DNA of 64,000 nt from Comamonadaceae bacterium (lineage in GTDB: Bacteria > Pseudomonadota > Gammaproteobacteria > Burkholderiales > Burkholderiaceae_C), in contig JAIYCG010000001.1 of the NCBI GenBank assembly GCA_027488115.1, positions 1 to 64,000 on the forward strand, written 5' to 3'. Shown here piece by piece: positions 7,377-15,088 of the stretch. The notes under the pieces are model-generated. The model had not been told where the DNA came from. It ran no database searches and saw only the letters and a list, made by a program, of their open reading frames with translations. The first letter of the stretch is position 1; each line of letters starts with the position of its first letter. The position numbers and the translations under genes are program-made.

Positions 7377-8336
7377 TCAATACTGTTTGAGCATTTTTTG
7401 AAGGGCTTCTTTCACTTGCTTGGCCAATGTGGCGGGGCCCATTACTTTGACGTCTGAGCCCATGCGCAAAATGTCGCCTATGAGCTCGCGTTCGTCGGAG
7501 TAGGGCACTTCTAGCGTGTAGCTGCCGTCTTGGTGCAGTGTTCCTTTTTGGTCGGGGTGCCATTCTTCGTGTTGCACCCAGCGTGAACGCTCCGTTGTGA
7601 ACTTTAGCTCTGCCCTTGCTTTGGCCTGGCCACCAAAGATGCCGTAGCCGCTCTGCATTTGCTTCAGCAGTTGTTCGCGGTCAATGTCTTTGGCATCTTT
7701 GTCAAGCAACATGGTATTTTCGATAGCATCGATGGAGAAGCTTCGAACACCGCCACGCAAATGACACCACGCATCCACGTACCAGTTGTCGCGGTAATGG
7801 ATGAGCTGCTGCGGAGAAATGATGCGTTTGATAGATTCGCCAGTTTGGCGATTCAAGTGAACAATCTCAATTTGCTTTCGATCTACGGTAGCTTTGGCAA
7901 TTAACTCGAATGACTTCAAGGGCATGCGACGTTTGCCAGCGTGAACGACTCGAATTCTCTCCGCCAAAACGTTGGCATTGGCACCTTGCGTTTCTAATAT
8001 TTTGTTTAAACGCGTTTGCAAGGGTTTGAGCTTGGGGCCCAAAAGACCTGGCTCGAGTTGGCCAATCATGGTTTGAATGGTCATGAGGGCCAGCGCTTCT
8101 TCTTGGCTAAACCACATGCCAGGCAGCTGCTGCAGACCTTCGGGGTTTTCGAGTTTGTAGCCCCCTAAATCGCGGTCGTACAAGATGGGGGTGTTTAAAC
8201 GATCTCGGAACATGGCGAGGTCGCGTTTAAACGTAGCTGAAGAAATTTCTAGCTTCTTCAGAATTTCGGATTTGGGTACTGCCGTGCGGCCAGTGAACAA
8301 GGATTGGTAGGCGTAGTAACGGTCAATTTCTGCCAT
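7377..8336 (-). CDS. YafY-type transcriptional regulator with HTH and WYL domains
   Basis: The 319-residue protein starts with a DeoR-like winged helix (KSEILKKLEISSATFKRDLAMFR, about residues 20-45) and carries a WYL domain in the middle. The WYL signature is seen as LIHYRDNWYVDAWCHLRGGVRSFSIDAI (about 180-205). WYL domains sense nucleic acids or small ligands and often control defence or DNA-damage genes. Its targets are unknown; a small secreted-type gene lies directly upstream on the same strand. Confidence 0.88.
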   Translation of the reverse strand: MAEIDRYYAYQSLFTGRTAVPKSEILKKLEISSATFKRDLAMFRDRLNTPILYDRDLGGYKLENPEGLQQLPGMWFSQEEALALMTIQTMIGQLEPGLLGPKLKPLQTRLNKILETQGANANVLAERIRVVHAGKRRMPLKSFELIAKATVDRKQIEIVHLNRQTGESIKRIISPQQLIHYRDNWYVDAWCHLRGGVRSFSIDAIENTMLLDKDAKDIDREQLLKQMQSGYGIFGGQAKARAELKFTTERSRWVQHEEWHPDQKGTLHQDGSYTLEVPYSDERELIGDILRMGSDVKVMGPATLAKQVKEALQKMLKQY

Positions 8337-8350
8337 GTTGATGTCTCTGC

Positions 8351-8584
8351 TTAATTGGTAATCGTTTTTGTAATTTGTGTCAGTTTAAGAGCAATTCTTT
8401 CTCTGCGACTGAGGCTTTGGGGCTCTGGTGAAGTTCCATAGTCCAATTTGATGTTCAAAGCTTGGAATTCAGTGGGTTTAAACGCGGTTTGCTGTTTAAA
8501 CACCGGATCTAGCTGGCCGAGCTGCGTGTAAACGCCCGCAAGTGGCAGCCATAAAGCAGCAGACAGAAGCAGTGGAAAAATCAT
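8351..8584 (-). CDS. Small hypothetical protein with N-terminal signal or membrane segment
   Basis: This 77-residue frame starts MIFPLLLSAALWLPLAGVYTQ, a plausible signal or anchor, then has a polar C-terminal half. It lies 14 bases before the WYL regulator on the same strand and may be cotranscribed. No family is recognised and no clear ribosome binding site is seen, so it could be non-coding. Confidence 0.4.
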   Translation of the reverse strand: MIFPLLLSAALWLPLAGVYTQLGQLDPVFKQQTAFKPTEFQALNIKLDYGTSPEPQSLSRRERIALKLTQITKTITN

Positions 8585-8698
8585 GTTGGATAACGCAAGT
8601 TCATTCAGAGGCCCCTACTTTGAGCCCCACCAGGCTCAGCCCTTGAGCCTGCCAAACTGATCGTTTGTACAGGTCTCCTAATTGCTGGCCGGCCACAA

Positions 8699-8753
8699 AT
8701 TTAATTGGGGTCAGATCAACATTAATTTAATGTTGATCTGACCCCAATTAAAT
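8699..8753. repeat. Palindromic repeat element D, minimal perfect palindrome
   Basis: A perfect 55-bp palindrome has 27-base arms around one unpaired T at 8726. The arms are ATTTAATT plus GGGGTCAGATCAACATTAA and their complement, with no inner stem or conserved loop. A further GGCCCCAATTAAATT follows on the right and runs into the stop codon of the SprT-like gene. Confidence 0.92.
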
Positions 8754-8766
8754 GGCCCCAATTAAA

Positions 8767-9345
8767 TTACTCCCATTCGCCTAGAGGCTCCATTTCAGTT
8801 TTGTGTTTGGGACACAGAGGCGGACCAAAGGCTAAGAACTTTTTGTACATGGGAACTTCGAAGCCGCACGCTTTGCACTTTGCGCGTGGTCTTGGCGAGC
8901 GTTGAACCAGCCGGGTGGAAATGTGCAAACCACCGTGAGGATAAGGCCCAAGCTGAGAGGACAACTCCGCTAACTTTGCCTTAAGCGCAGGCCCCGCACC
9001 AGCGCTTCTCATTGGGCCAATCATGCCAAGGCTCAAGGCAATCTTTTTGAACTCCTTGCCGTGCTTGTGTTCGCAGTCGTCCACAGCGTGAACAAGCTCA
9101 TGCACCAAAGTGTCTAAAACCAGAACAGGGTCTAGCAGAGCAGGTGACACGAATATTTGGTTGCTGTCATGCACGCTGCTTTTGCGCGACCAGCATTGTC
9201 CGATATGGTGTTTGCTGCCCGTGCTGGCAAAGCCGCAAGACACCTGGCAATTGCTAGGAATGATGTGATTCTTCGACTTGAACAAGGGTCGCAGCAATTC
9301 AACAGCTGCAAGCAACCAGGCTTCGCGGGTGGTGTGGTTTGTCAT
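8767..9345 (-). CDS. SprT-like zinc metalloprotease domain protein
   Basis: The 192-residue protein contains the zinc-protease motif HELVHAVDD (HExxH) at about residue 87 and a C-terminal zinc ribbon with CKACGFE and CPKH. This is the SprT-like architecture related to Spartan, which digests DNA-protein crosslinks. The cellular role of bacterial members is not established. Its stop codon lies against repeat element D. Confidence 0.85.
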   Translation of the reverse strand: MTNHTTREAWLLAAVELLRPLFKSKNHIIPSNCQVSCGFASTGSKHHIGQCWSRKSSVHDSNQIFVSPALLDPVLVLDTLVHELVHAVDDCEHKHGKEFKKIALSLGMIGPMRSAGAGPALKAKLAELSSQLGPYPHGGLHISTRLVQRSPRPRAKCKACGFEVPMYKKFLAFGPPLCPKHKTEMEPLGEWE

Positions 9346-9450
9346 GGCGCATTGGTAGTCACGATGGAGCAGTGAATATGCAAGCGCGAAAGCTCAAGGG
9401 GTGAGCTATTGAGACTGTTCGTTTTTACAGGATTAGCAGCCCATTATTCT

Positions 9451-9480
9451 GATTGACAAAATTAATGTTGATCTGACCCC
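9451..9480. repeat. Palindromic repeat family, half copy E
   Basis: GATTGACAAAATTAATGTTG then ATCTGACCCC is the right-hand end type of the complete elements, without a left partner. It lies in the 280-base space between the divergent sprT-like and hydrolase genes. Nothing else recognisable was seen in that space. Confidence 0.8.
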
Positions 9481-9625
9481 AGTTATTCAATTTTTCTTGC
9501 AGACCTAGTAAAACCCCGCGTATAAAAATGTTGTACTTTGATGCTAAATGAAAATTGGTTTCAACATATTTTGAACTCACGTGCATTCAACGCGCCGAGG
9601 TTCATGCAAATTGAAGGAGTGTTAA

Positions 9626-10729
9626 ATGTTTTCATTTGAACTGACCCGCGGTATTCGCAAATGGCTAACCCTTGCACTTGCCTTTTGCTTACCCTTATGG
9701 CTTGGTGCATGCGCAACCAAGGTGGCACAAAATGACGCAGGAGTTTCTGTGCAAAAGAACGCCCAAATTCTGATGGAAGAGTTCATGATTCCAAGCGACG
9801 AGCCTGGCATCAATTTGTACGTCCGCAACAAGCGAATGGCATCTACCACGCATTTTCACAAAGACAATGTTTTGCTTTTTGTGCATGGCGCGACTTACCC
9901 ATCCGAAACAGGTTTTGATCTGCGACTAGATGGCTTGTCTTGGATGGACGTTTTGGCGCAGCAAGGCTTTGATGTTTACATGCTCGACATTCGGGGCTAC
10001 GGCAAGTCAACGCGGCCAGCAGCCATGGACCAGCCGCCTATGCAAAATCAGCCCATTGCCGACACAGACACCGCAGCACGCGATTTTGCGTCAGCAGCCA
10101 ATTGGGTGAGGCAACGCCGAGGTGTAGACAAGATCAACGTGATGGGGCACTCTTGGGGAACCGCCACCACAGCGCTGTACACCACTCGCCATGCGGACAA
10201 GGTCAATCGCTTGGTTTTGTATGCGCCCGTTTGGTTGCGCAAGACGGCATCGCTCACTGACGCTGGCGGTGCATTGGGCGCGTATCGCACGGTCACCATT
10301 GACGATGCTTTGAAACGCAAAAACACTGGCTTGGTACCCGGACGCGAGCCTCAGCCCAAGGCGTGGTTTGATGCGTGGGCAGAAGCTACATTTGCGTCCG
10401 ATCCTGTCGGCTCAAAGGCCAACCCCAAATACGTGCGTGCACCCAACGGCAGTGTCAAGGATGGTCGTTTATTTTGGAGCGTAGGCAAGCCTGTCTATAA
10501 CCCCGAATTGATCACCGTACCAACCCTGCTGATTTTGGCTGAATGGGATGCCGACACGCCGCCTTACATGGCCGAAACTTTGCTGCCACTGCTAACCCGT
10601 GCCCCTGAAAAGAAATTGGTGATATTGGGAGAAGGCACACACGGCATCATGAACGAAGTGAAGCGTTTTAACTTGTTCAATGAAGTGACACGGTTTTACC
10701 AAGACGGCTTGCTCAAACAACCTAGATAA
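9626..10729 (+). CDS. Lipoprotein alpha/beta hydrolase
   Basis: The 367-residue protein begins with a lipoprotein signal ending in the lipobox LGAC (cysteine near residue 29). The alpha/beta hydrolase fold shows the strand-turn LFVHGATYP (oxyanion region), the nucleophile elbow GHSWGT, the acid in LAEWDADTPP and the histidine in GEGTHGIM. It is probably anchored in a membrane facing the periplasm and hydrolyses an ester or related bond; the substrate is unknown. GAAGGAGT seven bases or less before the ATG supports the start. Confidence 0.85.
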   Translation: MFSFELTRGIRKWLTLALAFCLPLWLGACATKVAQNDAGVSVQKNAQILMEEFMIPSDEPGINLYVRNKRMASTTHFHKDNVLLFVHGATYPSETGFDLRLDGLSWMDVLAQQGFDVYMLDIRGYGKSTRPAAMDQPPMQNQPIADTDTAARDFASAANWVRQRRGVDKINVMGHSWGTATTALYTTRHADKVNRLVLYAPVWLRKTASLTDAGGALGAYRTVTIDDALKRKNTGLVPGREPQPKAWFDAWAEATFASDPVGSKANPKYVRAPNGSVKDGRLFWSVGKPVYNPELITVPTLLILAEWDADTPPYMAETLLPLLTRAPEKKLVILGEGTHGIMNEVKRFNLFNEVTRFYQDGLLKQPR

Positions 10730-10758
10730 GCAAAAAAACACATCAAAGGGGACATGAA

Positions 10759-10846
10759 ATGAAGCGCAGATTACTAATGTCCAGATCCAAGCTACGGCAC
10801 TGGGGCTATTGTGAATTTTGCTAAAGTCATGATCAAAGCGAATTAA
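10759..10846 (+). pseudogene. Short gene remnant ending in repeat half copy F
   Basis: ATG 10759 follows AAAGGGGAC and reads MKRRLLM. In the next frame, text reading PDPSYGTGAIVNFAKVMIKA runs to a TAA at 10844 that belongs to the repeat. It looks like a start and an end of a gene with the middle deleted and the frame shifted. The parent protein is not recognised. Confidence 0.3.
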
Positions 10847-10875
10847 TGTTGATCTGACCCCAATTAAATTGCCCC
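10841..10875. repeat. Palindromic repeat family, half copy F
   Basis: AATTAATGTTGATCTGACCC followed by CAATTAAATTGCCCC is a right-hand arm only. The trailing CCCCAATTAAATTGCCCC resembles the extra outer unit seen right of element D. It lies 56 bases upstream of the Sel1-repeat gene start. Confidence 0.75.
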
Positions 10876-10930
10876 AAGCTCACTCCACGAGCCTGCGCAC
10901 ATTCAAAGTGTGGTGATGGAGGCGCTAGAG

Positions 10931-12622
10931 ATGAACGACACTGACACTTTTGAAGACATAGACACGGTGGTTTGGAATTGTTTGCAGGGCAGTCAAAATG
11001 CACACGATTATTTGGCTTATGTGAAAACCTTGATGGGGTTTAAAGCGCATCAAAAAGAAGCGCTTAAACTGGCCAGGCAATATTGGTACAACCCTGAATC
11101 CGAAGCCTTTTTCCCCAAGGCCCTAGAGACAGTCACCGCCATGGCCAACAGCGGCAACACAGCTGCCATGGCCCATTTGGGCAGGTGGTACAGACTGGGC
11201 TCTGGTGTTCCCATTGACCTTGAACTTTCAGAAATGTGGTACCAAAAAGCAGTCGACCTGAACGATGGCAAAGGCCACACAGGTTTAGGCAGACTGTGCT
11301 GGAAATCAAACCCCAACAAAGCCGCTGCACATTTCAAAATGGCCGTTGCAATGGGCGAACTCAACGCCTACAGCCACTTGGCCGACCTTGACAGAGCCAA
11401 CGAACTAGAGCACCTGCTTAACGCATTGCAAACGAACGAAGCCTATGCAGACTATGCCTACGGCCACTACCTCATTCGCGAATCCAAAACCGACGAAGAA
11501 AAAGCCAGGCACATTCACTGGATAGAAAAGGCCGCCAAAAAGGGCTATGGCTATGCCGCCCTGATGGTGGCCATGCACCACTTTTGGGGCGAAATGGGTT
11601 TTGACAAAGACCCTGAAGTTGCCAAAGAATGGTGCCGCTTGGGTTGCGACACAGGCGACCTTGCTTCGCTCATGTGGTTTAGCAACCGCTTCCTTGACCT
11701 GCCCGAATCGCAGGAAGAAGCTGCAGAACACCTGATGTCAGCTTGCATGTTGGGCGACAAAGTGGCTCAGGGTTATTTGGGCGGGTGGTTGGTGGGCCGA
11801 GGCAAGTCATTTGAAGAGCAAGCCAAAGGCGTTGCGTGGCTTAAAAGCAGTGTGGCCCAAGGCCATGCTTCCGCCATGTACACCTTGGCCGATGCATTGC
11901 GCAAAGGCAAGGGCATCGAAGTCAATGCCGACGAGGCCCATGCACTCTTAGAGCAAGGTGCCAACTTGGGCAACTCTGAGTGTCAATGCTTTTTAGGCAT
12001 TGACTACATGTACGGCGAATGCGTGCCGGTCAACAAAGAACGTGCGCACGACTTGTTTCAAATTGCAGCCTTGCAAGGCGATTTGTGGGCCACCTTTTTA
12101 CTTGGCATCACCTACGAGTCGGGCGATGGCGTGAAGCAAGACTTGGCCAAGGCCTTTGAATGCTTCATGAAGGCCAGCAAAGCTGAGTTTCCCGGTGCGC
12201 AGTTTCGCATTGGCAGGGCGCTGATGCGCGGGCACGGTGTGCCTAAAAACAAGCCTGCGGGTGTGAAATGGTTGCTTAAAGCGGCCAACGCCGACCATAC
12301 CGACGCCATGATTGTGTTGGGCGCTACGCTCATGTCGGGCGATGGGGTCGAGGTGAATTACCGCTTGGGCGCGTCGTGGTTTCAAAAGGCAGCAGATTTG
12401 GGCAATGCCGAGGCCATGCACGAGTTGGCCACGTTTTACATCGAAGGCGATGGCGTAGAGGCCGATCCCGAAAAGGTGAAGCATTGGATGTTCAAGGCGG
12501 CAGGCTTGGGCCAAGAGCAGGCCGTTGAATGGGTGAACGAGAATTTTCCTGATCAACCCAGTTGGTTACAAGATTTGAAAAATGGTGTTACAAAGCCTGA
12601 AGATGAAAGTGACACTGCATGA
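10931..12622 (+). CDS. Sel1-repeat (TPR-like) protein
   Basis: After a short N-terminal region, the roughly 563-residue protein is a tandem series of 36-residue Sel1 repeats. Examples are AAMAHLGRWYRLGSGVPIDLELSEMWYQKA and several A-x-G-N-x-x-A copies toward the C-terminus. Sel1 proteins are scaffolds for protein-protein contacts. No signal peptide is visible, so it is probably cytoplasmic. The ATG at 10931 is preferred to GTG 10910 because GGAGG lies eight bases before it. The gene overlaps the next by four bases, so the pair is probably cotranslated. Confidence 0.87.
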   Translation: MNDTDTFEDIDTVVWNCLQGSQNAHDYLAYVKTLMGFKAHQKEALKLARQYWYNPESEAFFPKALETVTAMANSGNTAAMAHLGRWYRLGSGVPIDLELSEMWYQKAVDLNDGKGHTGLGRLCWKSNPNKAAAHFKMAVAMGELNAYSHLADLDRANELEHLLNALQTNEAYADYAYGHYLIRESKTDEEKARHIHWIEKAAKKGYGYAALMVAMHHFWGEMGFDKDPEVAKEWCRLGCDTGDLASLMWFSNRFLDLPESQEEAAEHLMSACMLGDKVAQGYLGGWLVGRGKSFEEQAKGVAWLKSSVAQGHASAMYTLADALRKGKGIEVNADEAHALLEQGANLGNSECQCFLGIDYMYGECVPVNKERAHDLFQIAALQGDLWATFLLGITYESGDGVKQDLAKAFECFMKASKAEFPGAQFRIGRALMRGHGVPKNKPAGVKWLLKAANADHTDAMIVLGATLMSGDGVEVNYRLGASWFQKAADLGNAEAMHELATFYIEGDGVEADPEKVKHWMFKAAGLGQEQAVEWVNENFPDQPSWLQDLKNGVTKPEDESDTA

Positions 12623-14469
12623 ACTTTAAAAAATGGGCCGCCGCCTTGTTGTGGTGCCTTGGCACAGTTGCTTTTGCCCAATACAAACCTGCCTACACAG
12701 TGGTCAAAAGCAATTCACGGTACGAGGTGAACAAAGATGCCTCGTACACGCAATATTTAGAAGAGCAAGATCGCGTTGACACACCTCAAGGCATTCGGCT
12801 TTTGGGCGAAAGAAAAATTACCTACAACTCAACGTTAGAAGATGTTGAGGTGTTGGAGGCTTACACCATTCAACCCGATGGCACGCGCATTGTGGTGCCT
12901 TTAGACAAAATTCGCACACAAGACGAAACTGCCGATGATGGGTCTATTTACAGCGACAGCAAATCAAAAGTCATCATATATCCGAAGCTCGAGGTGGGCA
13001 GTCAGGTGTACTACCGGGCCAAGTCGGTACAGCACACGCCGGAGTTTCCAGGACACTTCTTTTTATGGGAGCACTACAGCCCCCATGTGCGCTACGAGAG
13101 TGTCAATGTCGAGTTGGTTCACCATGTAGACATTCCAGTGGGTGTCAGTTCAAAAGGCATGCAAGGGGGCAAGTTAGAGATGTCTGCTGTGCCCAACACA
13201 GTGGCTTACAAATTTAGCTTCAACCAAGACAAGGCTTACCCCAACGAAGAGTCTCGCGCTGATCTGCCAGACTTTGCGCCTCACTTTTCTGCCAGCACCT
13301 TCAAGTCGTATGCCGATGTAGGCCAAGCCTACCAAGTGAGGGCCAAAGAAAAGGCCAAAGTTACGCCTGCCATACAAGCCCTCGCCAATGAATTGGTTCA
13401 AATAGCCAAAGCCCAAACCACGGTAGAAAAAGTCAAAGTTTTGCACCATTGGGTGGCACAGAATATTCGCTGCTTGGGCATTTACGTTGGCGCGGGAGGC
13501 TTCGTGCCGCACGACGCACAGAGCATTCTCGACAACCGCTACGGCGACTGTAAAGACCATGTGGTTATTTTGGAATCTTTGTTAGCCGCAGTGGGCATTG
13601 AAAGTTCGCCAGCGCTCATCAATGCAAGCAAAGCTTATCTGTTGCCGCAGCTGCCCACGCCAGGTATTTTTGACCACGTCATTACCTATGTGCCCAGCCT
13701 CAATGTGTTTCTAGATTCCACCAGCCGCTTTGCGCCTTTGGGGACATTGCCAAATGACGACATGGACAAGCCAGTGGTGTTGACAGCAACCGGCGCACTA
13801 AGCCGGACACCCAAAACAGATCCCCAAAAAGACCGAACAGAAGCCCGCGTTCAAATGAAGCTGACGCGCAACGGCAGCATTGAAGGCAAGAGCCAAGCCA
13901 AAATGATGGGGGTGTTTGAAGTGGCCTCTAGAGGTTCTCAGTTCAATTACCAGAACAAAAACCAAGCCGACATCGTGAATCGATTGTTGTCACGCTTTCA
14001 AGAAACAGGTTGGGGCGAAATAGGCAAAACCGAGCCAACAGATTTTGACGCGCCATGGCAAGTCAACTCTGAGTTTGAGTTAGACCCCGTCGTCAATGTG
14101 CCCGGCCCCAGCGCCATGGCCATTCCAGTGGGCCTTGCCCCAGGCCGCATTAAAAACTTTGCCGATGTGGTGCTGCCTAAGGAAAGACGCTTTCCAACAG
14201 CCTGCAATTCAACCCAACACGAAGAATGGATAGAGCTTGAATTCCCCAAAGGAATGAAGGTAACTCGGGTGCCTAAAAACGTGAACTTTGTCAAGGACAA
14301 TTTAAAATACCAATCAAGGTATGCGCTCCAAGGCCAAGTTCTCAAAATCAAGCGAAGCTATTCAGCACAGTACAAAAATAGAATTTGCGGCCAAGAGGCC
14401 GACAGCTTGTTTTCCGACTTCACCCAGGTATTGAGAAGAGACCTTAGGCAACAAGTCTTCTTCGAATAA
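12619..14469 (+). CDS. DUF3857/transglutaminase-like exported protein
   Basis: The 616-residue protein starts with a signal peptide (cleavage near AFAQ, residue 21). It has a DUF3857 domain (about 30-200) and then a transglutaminase-like domain with the catalytic region RYGDCKDHVVILESLL (Cys near 312), a histidine in FDHVITY and an acid in FLDSTSR. This architecture is common beside TPR or Sel1 proteins; the substrate is unknown. It is coupled (ATGA) to the Sel1 gene. Its stop lies eight bases before repeat element G. Confidence 0.88.
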   Translation: MNFKKWAAALLWCLGTVAFAQYKPAYTVVKSNSRYEVNKDASYTQYLEEQDRVDTPQGIRLLGERKITYNSTLEDVEVLEAYTIQPDGTRIVVPLDKIRTQDETADDGSIYSDSKSKVIIYPKLEVGSQVYYRAKSVQHTPEFPGHFFLWEHYSPHVRYESVNVELVHHVDIPVGVSSKGMQGGKLEMSAVPNTVAYKFSFNQDKAYPNEESRADLPDFAPHFSASTFKSYADVGQAYQVRAKEKAKVTPAIQALANELVQIAKAQTTVEKVKVLHHWVAQNIRCLGIYVGAGGFVPHDAQSILDNRYGDCKDHVVILESLLAAVGIESSPALINASKAYLLPQLPTPGIFDHVITYVPSLNVFLDSTSRFAPLGTLPNDDMDKPVVLTATGALSRTPKTDPQKDRTEARVQMKLTRNGSIEGKSQAKMMGVFEVASRGSQFNYQNKNQADIVNRLLSRFQETGWGEIGKTEPTDFDAPWQVNSEFELDPVVNVPGPSAMAIPVGLAPGRIKNFADVVLPKERRFPTACNSTQHEEWIELEFPKGMKVTRVPKNVNFVKDNLKYQSRYALQGQVLKIKRSYSAQYKNRICGQEADSLFSDFTQVLRRDLRQQVFFE

Positions 14470-14476
14470 AATAAAT

Positions 14477-14642
14477 GGGGTCAAATAAATGGGGTCAGAT
14501 CAACATTAATTTGGTCAATAAGTGGGGTCAGATGAACATTAATTTACTATGAACCTAGATCACTTTGAACCACAAAAATTAATGTTCATCTGACCCCATT
14601 TATTGGAAATTAATGTTGATCTGACCCCATTTATTTGACCCC
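14477..14642. repeat. Palindromic repeat element G, one element nested in another
   Basis: The outer arms are 36 bases each (14477-14512 and 14607-14642): GGGGTCAAATAAAT followed by the family motif, and the exact complement. Inside lies a second pair (14524-14545 and 14576-14597) that reads GATGAAC where the outer pair reads GATCAAC. Its partner has the matching change (GTTCATC). The centre (14546-14575) lacks the loop seen in complete copies. Confidence 0.92.
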
Positions 14643-14665
14643 AATTACTCTCACTAAAGTCACCA

Positions 14666-15043
14666 ATGAACATCTACAAAATAATCATTGCGGCAGAAAA
14701 ATGCATTTTGTTTTTCATTGCACTTTTCACTGTTTTTAGCGTCGGTGCTGAGATGTGGACCGTCATTCAAAATGGGAAAATTACCCTCACAGACCTGTTG
14801 CTGATGTTCATTTATGCAGAGGTGTTAGGCATGGTGGCTGCGTTCTACCAATACCGAAAAATTCCAATTACCTTGCCCATTTTCATTGCCATCACCGCAC
14901 TTTGCCGACTCATGATCTTGCAGGGCAAAGGTATCAGCACAGTTGATTTGATTTACGAAGGCGGTGCAGTGCTGTTACTTGCAATCTCCACACTGATCAT
15001 TCAATATGGTTTGAGTCTTAACAAAGACTCAGACGAACACTAA
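14666..15043 (+). CDS. psiE: PsiE-family membrane protein
   Basis: The 125-residue protein has four predicted membrane helices and the family features (AAEKCILFFIALFTVFSVG at the N-terminus; LMFIYAEVLGMV in the middle; LCRLMIL before the last helix). PsiE is known as a phosphate-starvation-inducible protein of unknown function. No Pho box was recognised. It follows repeat element G by 23 bases. Confidence 0.8.
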   Translation: MNIYKIIIAAEKCILFFIALFTVFSVGAEMWTVIQNGKITLTDLLLMFIYAEVLGMVAAFYQYRKIPITLPIFIAITALCRLMILQGKGISTVDLIYEGGAVLLLAISTLIIQYGLSLNKDSDEH

Positions 15044-15088
15044 AAGATTGAAGGGCCAGGCAGCAGTGGGTGCAATCAGGCACCACAG

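Noticed and set aside
3268..14642. Repeat cluster as a CRISPR array
   Set aside because: Copies are kilobases apart with genes between them, there are no regular spacers and no cas genes.
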